64,000 nt of DNA, taken from assembly GCA_019671005.1 (NCBI GenBank), contig CM033718.1, positions 33,434,508 to 33,498,507 on the forward strand, given 5' to 3'. The notes beneath the pieces are model-generated. The model had not been told where the DNA came from and did not search any database. It worked only from the letters and a program-made list of their open reading frames with translations. Within the stretch, counting starts at the first letter, position 1, and the number at the start of each line of letters is the position of its first letter. The DNA comes from Hibiscus mutabilis. Taxonomy: Eukaryota > Streptophyta > Magnoliopsida > Malvales > Malvaceae. This document shows, in pieces, positions 54,869 to 64,000 of the stretch. Made by a program: the position numbers and the translations under genes.

Positions 54869-55890
54869 TTGTTTAATCTTGTAGCCTCAGATGCTATAAA
54901 TGCTCATATACGAGTATACCAAAAGCGTGGATTTATGTATGAATTACAAGTTCAATCTAGCCTAATCACGAGAATCAAAGACTTGCATCAAACTGATTCC
55001 AAACTTCAAGATATTATCTTGAAGCTTGACTCAAAAGCCAACCAAGATTTCTCTATTCCTTCGAGTGGAATGCTCTATTTCAAGAATAGGATGTGTATTC
55101 CGAACAATGATGATCTAAAGAATGAAATTCTACAAGAAGCTCATTAAAGTCCATTCTCGATACATCCAGGATCTATCAATATGTATAAGGATCTTAAATC
55201 CTTGAATTGGTGGCTAGGAATAAAAGTAGCCATCAACAATTTCGTATCAAAGTGTTTGACTTGTCAAAAGGTTAAAGCCGAGCATCGAGTCCCTACTGGA
55301 TTGCTCCAACCTATTGAATTCCCTTAGTGGAAGTGGGATCGAATCACAATGGACTTCGTAACCGGTCTTTCTTGCACTCTAAGAAAGAGTCATGTTGTAT
55401 GGGTTATAGTTGAGAGGTTCTCTAAATCAGCTCATTTCATCCTTGTTCGAATGAACCTAAGTTTGGATGCCTTAGCTGAGCTGTACATTCGGGAAGTAGT
55501 TCGTCTACATAGAGTGCCTACCTTGATAATCTCCAATAGAGATCCAGATTCACAGCTCGTTTCTAGAGAACTTTGCAACGAGCTCTTTGAACTAAATTGA
55601 ATCTAAGTACAACTTTTCATCCTCAAAGCAATGGTCAATCCGAAAGAGTAATACAAGTGCTCGAAGACATGCTCAGAGTCTGTGTGATCAACTTTGGAAA
55701 GAATTGGGAGAAGTCCCTACGTCTCGTAGAATTTCCCTACAACAACAGTTATCAAGATTCAATTCAAATGGCTCCATTTGAAGCTTTGTATGGAAAGAGA
55801 TGTAGAACGCCTCTATACTGGTCTGAATTAGGTGAAAACAAAATTCTTGGACCCCAATTGCTCAGGGAAAATGAGAGCAAGTCCAAATTA
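54869..55890 (+). pseudogene. pol: T10 integrase zinc and catalytic domains, several stops
   Basis: 54869-55147 is the N-terminal part (SDAINAHIRVYQKRGF, DFSIPSSGMLYFKNRM, NEILQEAH, then TAA). Zinc domain CLTC coding follows near 55255. A TAG at 55325-55327 sits just before WKWDRITMDF, the codon shared with T2 and T3. The core keeps MDFVTGLSCTLRKSHVVWVI (first Asp). The second block reads ISNRDPD, with the usual ISDRDPR Asp changed to Asn. FHPQSNGQSERVIQVLEDML (Glu) and ALYGKRCRTPLYWSELGENK follow in 55597-55905. Confidence 0.87.
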
Positions 55891-56433
55891 TTCATGATAG
55901 ATTGAAACAAGCCTTCGATAGCAAAAGGCTTATGCTGACTAGAAACGAAAGGATATTCAGTACAACGTTGGAGACAAAGTGTTTCTCAAAGTTTCTCCTT
56001 GGATGAAAGTCTTCAAATTTGGTAAAAAGGGAAAGCTTAGCCCTCGATTCATTGACCATTTTATGTTGTTGAAAAGATTGGTCATGTGGCTTATTGACTA
56101 GCACTCCCTAGTGAGTTCGATAAGATTCACAATGTCTTCTATGTCTCAATGCTTCGAAGATAATGATCTGATCCCTCTCGCATTCTAGAGCCTGAAGAGG
56201 TGGAATTTAATCTTAATCTCTCCTACGAGGAAGAACCAATCCAAATTCTCGATAAGGAAATCAAGAGGCTCCAAAATAAGAACATTTCCCTAGTGAAGGT
56301 ATTGTGGAGAAATCATAAAGTAGAAGAAGCAACTTGGGAGCCTGAAGATACGATGAAAAAGCAATATCCTCACCTATTTGATTTAGGTAAAATTCGAGGA
56401 CGGATTTTCTTTTTAAGGAGGGGAGAGTTGTGA
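55891..56433 (+). pseudogene. pol: T10 integrase C-terminus and chromodomain
   Basis: Integrase C-terminal coding (FLKVSPWMKVFKFGKKGKL, a PRFI-HFMLL remnant, FDKIHNVFYVSMLRR) is broken by stops at 55950-56165. 56200-56433 is open: FNLNLSYEEEPIQILDKEIK, LQNKNISLVKVLWRNHKVEE, ATWEPEDTMKKQYPHLFDLG. This is a complete chromodomain, almost identical to T3. The frame runs through the polypurine tract and ends five bases inside the 3' LTR. Confidence 0.9.
56411..56428 (+). other. T10 polypurine tract
   Basis: AAGGAGGGGAGAGT precedes the 3' LTR start TGTGATACCCC, with a short T run upstream. T3 has the equivalent sequence. Confidence 0.9.
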
Positions 56434-59400
56434 TACCCCAAATCCTAACTTAGTAGTAATTGAGTCGATTTCTTAAGTTGATAGCTTAATTGAATTTAGA
56501 AATTAAGGTAAATTGATTAGTTAAATGGCTTAATTGAAAGAGAGAACGAATTAAGTGATCAAATTGCAAGGACCAAACCGAATTAAGCAAGAAAGATTAA
56601 GCTTGCATGATAAATTTCCTAATTCTCTCAATTGCCCTCGATTAATTATATGATTACTAACCAATTAAGGTTAGTTTATTAACTTCACTAATTCCACTAA
56701 TGCGGATAACCACATTGTCATCATCTTCTTCACTATGTTAGCCGAATGGAAGAAGAAAGAAAGAGATAAAAGACAGTTGAGAGAGAAACCTTGAGAAAAC
56801 ACCATTGGAGCATCAATTAAGCTTGCACGTGTAGAGATTTATCATTGAAATTGAGCTAGGAAGCAAAGTGAGTATGATTGAACCTTTGTTTCACTCGAAT
56901 AGCTTTTATGTTAATTGAATTTTTTTGTTTGATGTGTTAAGGTAGAAATTGTTATTGTATGAAATTGATTGATGATTGAATTAGTGTTGTATATGGCTGA
57001 ATTGAATGAAAGAAACATGGGTGTTATGTTATGATTTGTGAACAATGAATTGGTTCATCTAGTGACATAGCCGAATTGAATAATTACCTAAATGATGAGA
57101 TTGATGAATGAATTAAATATGATCATGATTAGGTATTGTAATTAAGGTGTTAGACAAGTTGAATTATTGTGGTTATATGCTGGAATTGAAAGATAAAAAG
57201 AATGAACATGGTTATATAACATAGAAACTGTTTTAGTAGAACCTATTGAGTAAACTTGTAAAATTGAGCTTTGTAATTAAGTTGCTCTATTTTGGCTGCC
57301 TTGAAAATGGATTAACATTGAGTAAACATGTTTAGAATTCCATATGAAATGAATTACAGGGCCAAAACATTGGTTAGAATGAATTTAAGGAATTAAAATG
57401 TAAATAAGTGCAATCTGCGCAGAATTGCTTTGTTCTGGGCAGTCACTTTGAAAATTCACCAAAAATTGTATAGATCGAATTTAGGGATGAAATTTTAATG
57501 ACATGATCCTTGGTATGCCTATTTTCATTAGGTGAAATAGAACTAAAAACTGGGTCCTATGCTGGAAACTGTAAATATAAATAACGGATAGTGCAAACTG
57601 TCCAGGCAGTGTAAATGCCCTGTCTTTGAACAATAAACTGTATTAATTGGCTAAGAAATAAAACGCAAGCCTTTATGTTCTTAAATAAAATTTTATTACT
57701 TTCCAACGATATAAATTAATCGAAATTCCGATGTAGGAATTGAAAGATATGCCTGTTTAAGCAAGTAATGTGCAAGCTGCTAGGTAGCAGCAGTTAAGCT
57801 GGTTGGAAACTGTTTTATACACAGTTTTATTGGACTGTTTTGTAACAATTTGAGAGAAATAGATTCTGCCTAGCTTTTTTATTGAAATGTTGACTGAATT
57901 GTACTTATATGAGCATAATCTTGCCAGAATTGTATATGATAAGTACTAGTAATATTGCCTTGCTTGAATGGTCATATGATACTTGTTTTAATATGCATCA
58001 GCTTGTATAATGTCTTAGAACCGACTTTGAACTTGGTGGATGAAGAAAAAGGAAATCATCCAAAGGCTATGAACAAAGGAATAGATATTCAAGACAATTG
58101 CTAGATTGCTGGATTGTATTGTGAGTGTAGTTATTTTAGGGTTGGGACATAGGTCCTAAGCAACCTTACATGTCTAAATTCTTGTTTGAATTCCATACTA
58201 TGAAATTACACTAAATCATACTTGGTAATTGATTAAATAAGAAGAAAGGATTGATAAAGATTAAGTAAGTTAATTGCTTGTTCGATTGTATTATGGAATG
58301 AGTAGGAAATTGTGAAATGTTGATGGATTTATTGCTTGATATGAAAATGCCGAAAGGAATTGGTAGTATTGTTGTATTGAATATTACTTGCCAAGTTAAT
58401 CTAATGTGAAATAAACTGAATGCAATTGGCCTAAGGGTCTAAAACGAATTGATCTTGAATTACGTGATGCTTGAAATAAAAAGATTCTATAAGCCTTTGG
58501 TTGTTAGGTGGTCATAGGTAGAACGACATGCCTTAGAGTCTAGAGCTCGAGATTTGGGTACGTAAGTGTACCCTACTAATTGGTGTTGAAGACACGCTAC
58601 TGTTAGATACTTTGGGTATCAAATTGTTCTGGTACGTTGAGTACCCTACTGCTTGGTGTTGTAGACACCTTACTGATTCTGGTACTTTGAGTATCCTACT
58701 GAGACATGATTACCTAGTCCTACTATCTACCAAGACAAAGTAAATTATCAAGCTTAAATAAGACATGTCACATGACATATGAATGAGCATTGTAATACTT
58801 GATAATGAGATTTTATTGAAATTAAATTTCATGTATAAGATGATAGAAATGCTATTCTGATTTGCTCATTATCTGCAAGACAAGCCCTATGGAATAATGA
58901 CCCCATTCGAATAGGGGATTGATGAACATTATGCCCACTTGCTAGCTTTTTTTATAGACTTTGATGCTTGATTGTTTCAAATAGTAATTGGCTATTTGTT
59001 TAAGATGTGTATTGTATACATTCGATTAGTGCTTGAACTAACTAGATCGCACTCTAAACAATTTGAAGCCTAACTAGGTTGATCTAGAATAAATGAATTA
59101 TAGTTCCCTAAAGTGATTAATTCGATAACATGCTAGTTCTAGGAACTACCTCACTAAGTACCATGTGTACTTATCACTCTTGTTTCCTTCTTCCCAAAAA
59201 CACAGGTTTTAAAGAGATTAAAGCATCCCAACCTTGAGCCAAGTTTATCAAGAGAAGATTTAAAGTATGCATTGTTTTTGTCTTGTTGCACTCCTAGTTG
59301 GTGGCCTAGTTTTATGTCTAGTTGTACAGGTCCCATGCATTTGGCTCATCTTGAAAATGTACATGATACGTTTGTGAAAACTTGATGAAATGGTTTGTAA

Positions 59401-60009
59401 TGTTTTGAGTACCTATACAGAACTTAATGTATGACCTTAAGGGCACCTTTTGATATGTAGATTTGTAGGTAAAGTTTGTAAGGCTTATGAACCTTTCTAT
59501 TGGTATATAGCAATGTTATCTTGAAATCATGCTTGCCAATTTGAAATGCTATGACTTATTGCTTGCCTTGAATCCTGTACACTATTGAATTGACATAGTT
59601 GGTACTTAGTATAATTTAATTTTTGACACATGCTCAAATGATCATCATAGGTATTCAAGATTAGTAATTAATCATAAATGGCCATGCTTGTATACATGCA
59701 TGAATTTCTGAATCCTTTCTTGTTTTACAAGTAGTTTGTTCAAATGATGGTAGTAATTGTTTTGTGAGTTTAGTTTGAATTTAAATGAATTGGGTCCTAA
59801 TTGTCTATGTGGTATTCGAATGAGATTAGTTGGTAAAGGACAAATATAGTTCCTTGGTCTACAAGTAGCCTATTCGAATAAGATGAAAATGTTTCTTGAT
59901 GTCTAAGTAATTTGTAAGAAAACTTCAAATTAACCCCTAATTTTATGTGTCGTGTTTTATTACTTGCATCCGACACTCCTCGCTCCTAACTCGGGTGAGG
60001 GGTGTTACA
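56429..60009 (+). repeat. T10 3' LTR
   Basis: This LTR is 3581 bp. It has the same landmarks in the same order as the 5' LTR, including the hairpin array at 58557-58695, CCTCACTAAGTAC (about 59146) and the end GAGGGGTGTTACA. Small indels (for example about 23 bp missing near 58462, and about 12 bp extra near 57538) separate the two LTRs. No gene. Confidence 0.95.
58557..58695 (+). repeat. mini-hairpin array in T10 3' LTR
   Basis: The same six hairpins as the 5' LTR: GGTAC...GTACC (58557, perfect here), GGTGTTGAAGACACG (58582, last pair lost), GATACTTTGGGTATC (58606), GGTACGTTGAGTACC (58631), GGTGTTGTAGACACC (58655) and GGTACTTTGAGTATC (58681, one C-G pair now a G-T pair). Confidence 0.93.
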
Positions 60010-60386
60010 CTTAAAGAGATGCATTGAGATGAACCTAGTGTTGTACTGGGAAAAACATTACTTTTATGGTGAAGGAAGGCATTGTTCTCGGGCACAAGGT
60101 AACAGAGAGAGGATTAGAAGTCGACTGAGCAAAAGTCGACGTAATCAAGGAATTGCCGCCTCCAACAAGTGTAAAAGGTATAAGGAGTTCTTTAGGACAT
60201 GCCAGTTTTTACCGGTGTTTTATTCAATATTTTTCAAAAATTGCTAAACCTTTATGCTTGTTGTTAGAACATAATGCCACTTTTGCATTTGATGATTCTT
60301 GTTTGAGACCATTTTAGGAGCTTAAGGAGAAATTAATTAATGCCCCCATAGTCATAGCACCAAATTGGAATGAGCCCTTTGAGCTC
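60010..60386 (+). pseudogene. pol: T9 reverse transcriptase, 3' part after T10
   Basis: Directly after the CTTAA duplication the sequence encodes LKRCIEMNLVLYWEKHYF, the conserved Athila block that follows the catalytic box, so it joins functionally to 48030. A frame change follows within 20 codons. ELPPPTSVKGIRS-like connection sequence and FQKLLNLYACC-like remains lead to an FELMCDASGYA start of RNase H. Stops are frequent. Confidence 0.87.
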
Positions 60387-60940
60387 ATGTGTGATGCCAG
60401 TGGCTATGCCGTTGGAGCAGTTTTGGGACAACGGCATGGCAAGGTTTTCCATGCCATCTACTATTCCAGCAGAACCGTGAATGAAGCACAACTTAATTAC
60501 TCCACAACTGAGAAAGAATTTCTTACAGTTGCATTTGCTTTTGATAAATTCAGATCTTATTTAGTTGGTAACAAGGTTGTGGTTTATACAGATCATTCAA
60601 CATTGAAGTATCTCTTGGCAAAGAAGGATGCCAAGCCTAGATTAATCCGATGGGCGCTCTTACTTCAAGAATTTAACCTTGAGATTCGAGCAAAGAAAGG
60701 TAGTAAGAACTTAGTAGCTGACCACCTATCATGCCTAGAGCATCACTATGAAAATGGTAAGACCATTTCCACAAAAGATGAATTTCCTGACGAATATTTA
60801 CTTGCAGTCAATGTCGTTCCATGGTACGCTGACATGGTCAACTACTTGGTAAGCAATATTATGTCACCGGATTTGGAATATAATGCAAGGAAATGGCTCA
60901 TGCGAGATGTTTGACACTATTATTGGGATGAACCAATACT
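60387..60940 (+). pseudogene. pol: T9 RNase H domain, well preserved
   Basis: A 175-codon open frame covers the whole domain: MCDASGYAVGAVLGQRHGKV (Asp), YYSSRTVNEAQLNYSTTEKE (Glu), FLTVAFAFDKFRSYLVGNKV, VVYTDHSTLKYLLAKKDAKP (Asp) and LVADHLSCLEHH (Asp). All four acidic catalytic residues are present. It goes on to FPDEYLLAVNVVPWYADMVN and ends in TGA after WLMRDV, before the integrase zinc domain. The domain would fold, but only as a fragment of a broken pol. Confidence 0.9.
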
Positions 60941-61857
60941 GTTTAAACAATTTACCGATCAAGTGACTTGTCGGTGTGTGCTAGAGGATGAACAACACAA
61001 TATATTGTAATTATGCCATGCTGCACCGTATGGAGGTCACTTTGCTGGGATGAAGACTGCTGCGAAGGTTCGGCAGTCAAGATTCTTTTGGCGCACACTA
61101 TACAAAGATGCCCATAACTTTGTCAAGGCATGTAACTGATGCCAGCAGATAAGAAACATTTTTGGTAGACATCAGTTGCTGCTCCATAACATTATGCCAG
61201 TGCATTTGTTTAATGTATGGGGGATAAACTTCATGGGTCCATTTCCTCCATCTTGGTAACCTATACATCCTTGTGGCTTTTGACTGTGTTTCAAAATAGG
61301 TTGAAGTTGTTGCTTTGCCAACAAACGATGCCATTGCTAAATTTTTTGCACAAACACATTTTTACTCTATTTGGTGCCCTCAAAGTGATTATTCATGATG
61401 AGGGTACCCATTTTAAATGCAATGTAATCTCTAAAGCTTTGTGTAGATATAGAATTCAACAGAGGATTGCCACAACATAACATCCCCAAACGAATGGCCA
61501 AGCAGAGATTTTCAGCAAGTAGATCAAAAACATTTTGGAAAAGACTATAAATCCAACAAGGAAGGATTGGTCCTTGAGACTAGATGACTCCTTGTGGGCT
61601 TATAGGACTGCTTTTAAAACTCCTATGGGAACCTCCCCATTTAGACTTGTTTTCGGGAAGGCATGCCACTTACTAGTGGAGATAGAGCATCAAGCTTATT
61701 GGGTAATCAAAACGCTTGAGATGGCATGTAGGGCTGCTGGAGAAAAGAGGTTATTAGACTTGAATGAGTTGGTGGAATTAAAAATAGATGCTTACAAGAA
61801 TGTCATACTCTACGAGGAAAGGACAAAGCGTTGGCATGACAAATGGATATTACCAAC
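60941..61857 (+). pseudogene. pol: T9 integrase, catalytic Asp changed
   Basis: Zinc domain: CHAAPYGGHFAGMKTAAKVR...NFVKAC, then a TGA where Asn-x-Cys is expected, then CQQ. The catalytic core opens VWGINFMGPFPP, with the first DDE Asp changed to Asn (61227-61229). A frameshift follows near 61255. The second block reads IIHDEGTHF, and the Glu region QAEIFSK ends in TAG. 61535-61857 encodes RKDWSLRLDDSLWAYRTAF, GTSPFRLVFGKACHL and LLDLNELVELKIDAYKN to RWHDKWIL, the conserved C-terminal part. Confidence 0.87.
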
Positions 61858-62187
61858 ACATGAATAGCGTGAAAACCAGGCATTCTCTGCCAACGCTCAT
61901 CATTCATTAAAAACTCTCCTTGCCAATGTCTTTACTTTTATTACTTTTCTTTTCTTTAGTGTCAAAATCAATTCCAAAACAAATCATATGTTCTTCCAAA
62001 GCAAGTAACAATCAAACAATCGAATTCCAAGTCAATCTCTGTGGGATAGATACTCAGCTTAACCGATGTATTACTTGCAAACGTGTATACTTGAACGCAA
62101 AAGACTCATCTTGGCATTGTTTTACTAATACATACATTTTGCCCCTTCTGCGAGCATTCACAACACACTTCTTCTAGAGAGCCTACA
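61858..62187 (+). repeat. T9 3' LTR fragment
   Basis: It aligns with 44218-44508 of the 5' LTR, from ACATGAATAGC to GAGAGCCTACA, and has an extra stretch of about 50 bp near 62058-62110. The integrase frame runs straight into it, so the 3' end of the interior and most of the 3' LTR were deleted, with ACATGAATAG at the junction. Confidence 0.85.
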
Positions 62188-63950
62188 ACTGCGATTCTCA
62201 ATGGTTGGAGATTACCCCTCAACAAACCATGAGGCAACTCATTATAGTGCACTTTAAACCCTATGGCATGCCAACTATATCTGATAACATTTATTTCATT
62301 GCCACTTAGCCAATATATTTTTTTAAACCTTGTTACCTCACTGTTATTCAATATGCAACATTTTAAACCAATTTCCATTGCAATAATCATGTTTGAAAAC
62401 CATGCAATTTTTCCTTTTTGAAAACCCTTTACCGAATCTCATAGTCATTCATATATATCATCATTTGTATTGCATTCTCATGGAAAATCAAGTATAAAAT
62501 AGTAGGAAACAAACCATGCTTGCAATGAAAACATAACCTAAATCATCACGAGTCAAAAATAGAGGTATCAAGAGAAATTTGCCTTTTACTTACTTCTGAG
62601 TCTATCCAAGCTTGCTAGGCTTAAGTTAAACTCCCAAGATAACTTTACAAAACTTTAATAAGCTGCAAAACGCAATTCCACTCACCGACAATACAAAGCT
62701 CCTATTGTTGACGTGAAAATAACCGTTCTATGCCTCCAATCCTTCATCAATGCTGCAGGATCAATCTCCCATGTTTTATTCGCATAACAACAGAAGATTA
62801 GTGTATCATTGTGCATCCATAATTCCAGCATCATCAATGCCCAACAACACCTCAACATACACTATCAATCGCCTTCCAAAAACAACTGAAAACACCTCTT
62901 ATTTCATCCTAAACAAGGCCTAGCCATATTCTAACGATTTGAATCACTTAACATCATTAATTAATATCTAAAAACAATTACATCATCACCTTATATCTCT
63001 AGCAGCCTATTAATACTATAAACACCTCAAAATCTAACTATTAACAACCTATAAAATTAGCAATCCAACTGGTTTCAGGATTCCTATTATAAATCCATCT
63101 TTATAACATTTAAACATATCATTATTATGATCTAAATCAATCTAGATTACTAGAAAACAGATTCATTAATGAACTCAATCAATTTCTTCATTAAAACAAG
63201 AAATCTTAATTGAATAGTTAAATCATGTTAAAAATCACTTCTAAAGAGTCAATAACTAGGTAATTTCAGTAAAAAAAAACCTTTAATTAGAGGAGACAAA
63301 CTAAAATCATGTCTAACGGTAGACTTCTCCCTTAATTGGCATCACTTTAGTGAAATCTCCAAGAAAATGAACAAGGTTTGATATTGAAATCAAAGAAATA
63401 AATTGATGAATCAAAAAGAAATAAGAAGAATTGATTCCTAGAAATTTTAGAAGAAGAAAAGTAGTTTTGTTTCTAGAAAAGGTTGAGAGAAAATTTGAAT
63501 GCAAAAGTGGTTATGTGAGAAAAGTGAATTAGCTAATAAAACTGAAATTAGTTAAATCCCTTTTTATTTTTATTTAATAAAAAATTTAAAATCATTTAAA
63601 AATTATCTAAATTAAGGGAAAAGTCTGATTAACAACATTGGTAAAATAATTCCTTAAAGGATTCTAAGTTTTAACCCTTTTACGATTTAGTCACCAAAAC
63701 AGTTTCAACTTTTACATTTTGTCACTAGACTCAAAATGTCAATAAACCATATTTTATTTTATTCAATTGAGTTTACCAAAATATTTAATACCTTAATTAA
63801 ATATTTTCTATTATCTCTCCATATTTTATTTTACCTCAAAACCATTTGTTTAGAATTAATTCTCAAAACTAGCTAAACCGACTAATCTGGTCCACCCGAA
63901 CCGTCTAAACCCCAAAGCTAACTTATAAGCCCAAATTTAGGGCGTTACAA
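62188..63950 (-). repeat. T8: minus-oriented LTR, right part with LTR start
   Basis: On the minus strand it starts TGTAACGCCCTAAATTTG at 63950, the same start as the T4 LTR. From 62690 to 63950 it matches 20150-21280. From 62193 to 62690 it carries CTATGGCATGCCAACT (about 62261) and related mid-LTR landmarks, consistent with continuing into 42451-43037 across T9. The flank at 63951 (AGTTTTG) is not a polypurine tract, so this is a 5' or solo LTR. No gene is visible. Frames such as 63313 are chance. Confidence 0.75.
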
Positions 63951-64000
63951 GTTTTGTAAGCGAAACTAGTTAGGTTGTGATGATGGGAAACGTTCGATTT
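63951..64000. other. flank outside T8 LTR
   Basis: Fifty bases beyond the LTR start. No recognisable feature. Confidence 0.4.

Larger units (their letters stand above)
48031..60009 (+). mobile_element. T10: complete Tekay-like chromovirus inserted in T9
   Basis: Both LTRs (48031-51622 and 56429-60009) have the same ends, TGTGATACCCC at the start and GGTRTTACA at the end. The 5-bp target duplication CTTAA is exact (48026-48030 and 60010-60014). Primer site, gag, protease, RT, RNase H, integrase, chromodomain and polypurine tract are in order. In the first 280 or so aligned LTR bases I count about 14 differences, so it is the youngest-looking full element here but still old. Several stops and frameshifts disable it. 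Confidence 0.96.
43038..62187 (+). mobile_element. T9: Athila-like retrotransposon, split by T10
   Basis: The 5' LTR is 43038-44508, followed by a tRNA-Asp primer site, gag, protease, RT up to 48030, then T10, then the rest of RT, RNase H and integrase to 61857. Only the last 330 bp of the 3' LTR (61858-62187) remain. The outer flanks are ACTGT (43033-43037) and ACTGC (62188-62192), a target duplication with one mismatch. Protease and integrase active-site residues are changed and many stops are present. No envelope-like gene is seen. Confidence 0.85.

Noticed and set aside
60002..60247. 81-residue gene starting at the T10 3' edge
   Set aside because: The frame spans the LTR/target junction and then T9 RT coding, partly out of frame. 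It is RT remains.
61868..62187. Envelope-like gene after Athila integrase in T9
   Set aside because: The integrase runs directly into the LTR tail, and no frame with membrane segments is left.
1..64000. tRNA, rRNA or host protein genes
   Set aside because: Only tRNA-derived primer sites were found. No tRNA cloverleaf, rRNA block or non-transposon protein family was recognised on either strand.

Overview
This window is repeat-only plant DNA. It is a stack of nested, decayed Ty3/gypsy LTR retrotransposons with no recognisable host gene. Two plant lineages are visible. Chromoviruses of Tekay/Del type have an initiator-tRNA-Met primer site, a gag-PR-RT-RNaseH-IN-chromodomain order and very long LTRs of about 2.9-3.7 kb. 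Athila-type elements have a tRNA-Asp primer site, the 'PPPFP' protease leader and shorter LTRs of about 1.5 kb. AT-rich sequence, nesting and solo LTRs suggest pericentromeric heterochromatin of a flowering plant, probably a eudicot. I cannot name the species.

Layout, using my own element labels. T1 (1-3433, minus, Athila-like; gag and 5' LTR) sits inside the RT gene of T2 (3434-8629, plus, Tekay-like; RT to truncated chromodomain, then the distal two thirds of an LTR). An AT-rich ~52-bp minisatellite (8640-9106, resuming at 19797) is split by T3 (9107-19791, minus), a structurally complete Tekay element with target duplication ATATA. After a TATA-bearing LTR remnant comes T4 (about 20150-24993, minus), interrupted by T5 (24994 to about 41090, plus). 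T5 is itself split between RT and RNase H by solo LTR T6 (31057-37941, minus, TSD TACAC), which contains solo LTR T7 (31110-34766, plus, TSD TACAA). LTR debris follows (about 41091-43037), then T9 (43038-62187, plus, Athila-like), whose RT gene is split by T10 (48031-60009, plus, complete Tekay element, TSD CTTAA). The window ends in another minus-strand LTR (to 63950) of the same family as the T4 LTR.

Every gag and pol is broken by stops and frameshifts. The longest open stretch is the 347-codon PR-RT segment of T10. Individual domains remain readable: DSG protease, FIDD/FMDD polymerase, RNase H, HHCC and DDE integrase, and chromodomain. In life these parts would make virus-like particles, copy the RNA from a tRNA primer, and insert the cDNA. 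Here they are fossils.

The most unusual signal is not a gene. At one conserved place inside the Tekay-type LTRs, just after a motif like AGAGTCTAGAGCTC, each subfamily carries a short array of mini-hairpins. Sequences and repeat periods differ between subfamilies (about 25 nt in T3 and T10, 18 nt in T2, two tetraloop hairpins in T6), but stem-loop form is kept with paired substitutions. Several loops are UNCG type. Other points worth a look are a stop codon shared by three integrase genes, a shared in-frame stop at the gag/pol boundary, a TTGCC/GGCAA sequence signature in both Athila elements, and complementary deletions in the two LTRs of T3.
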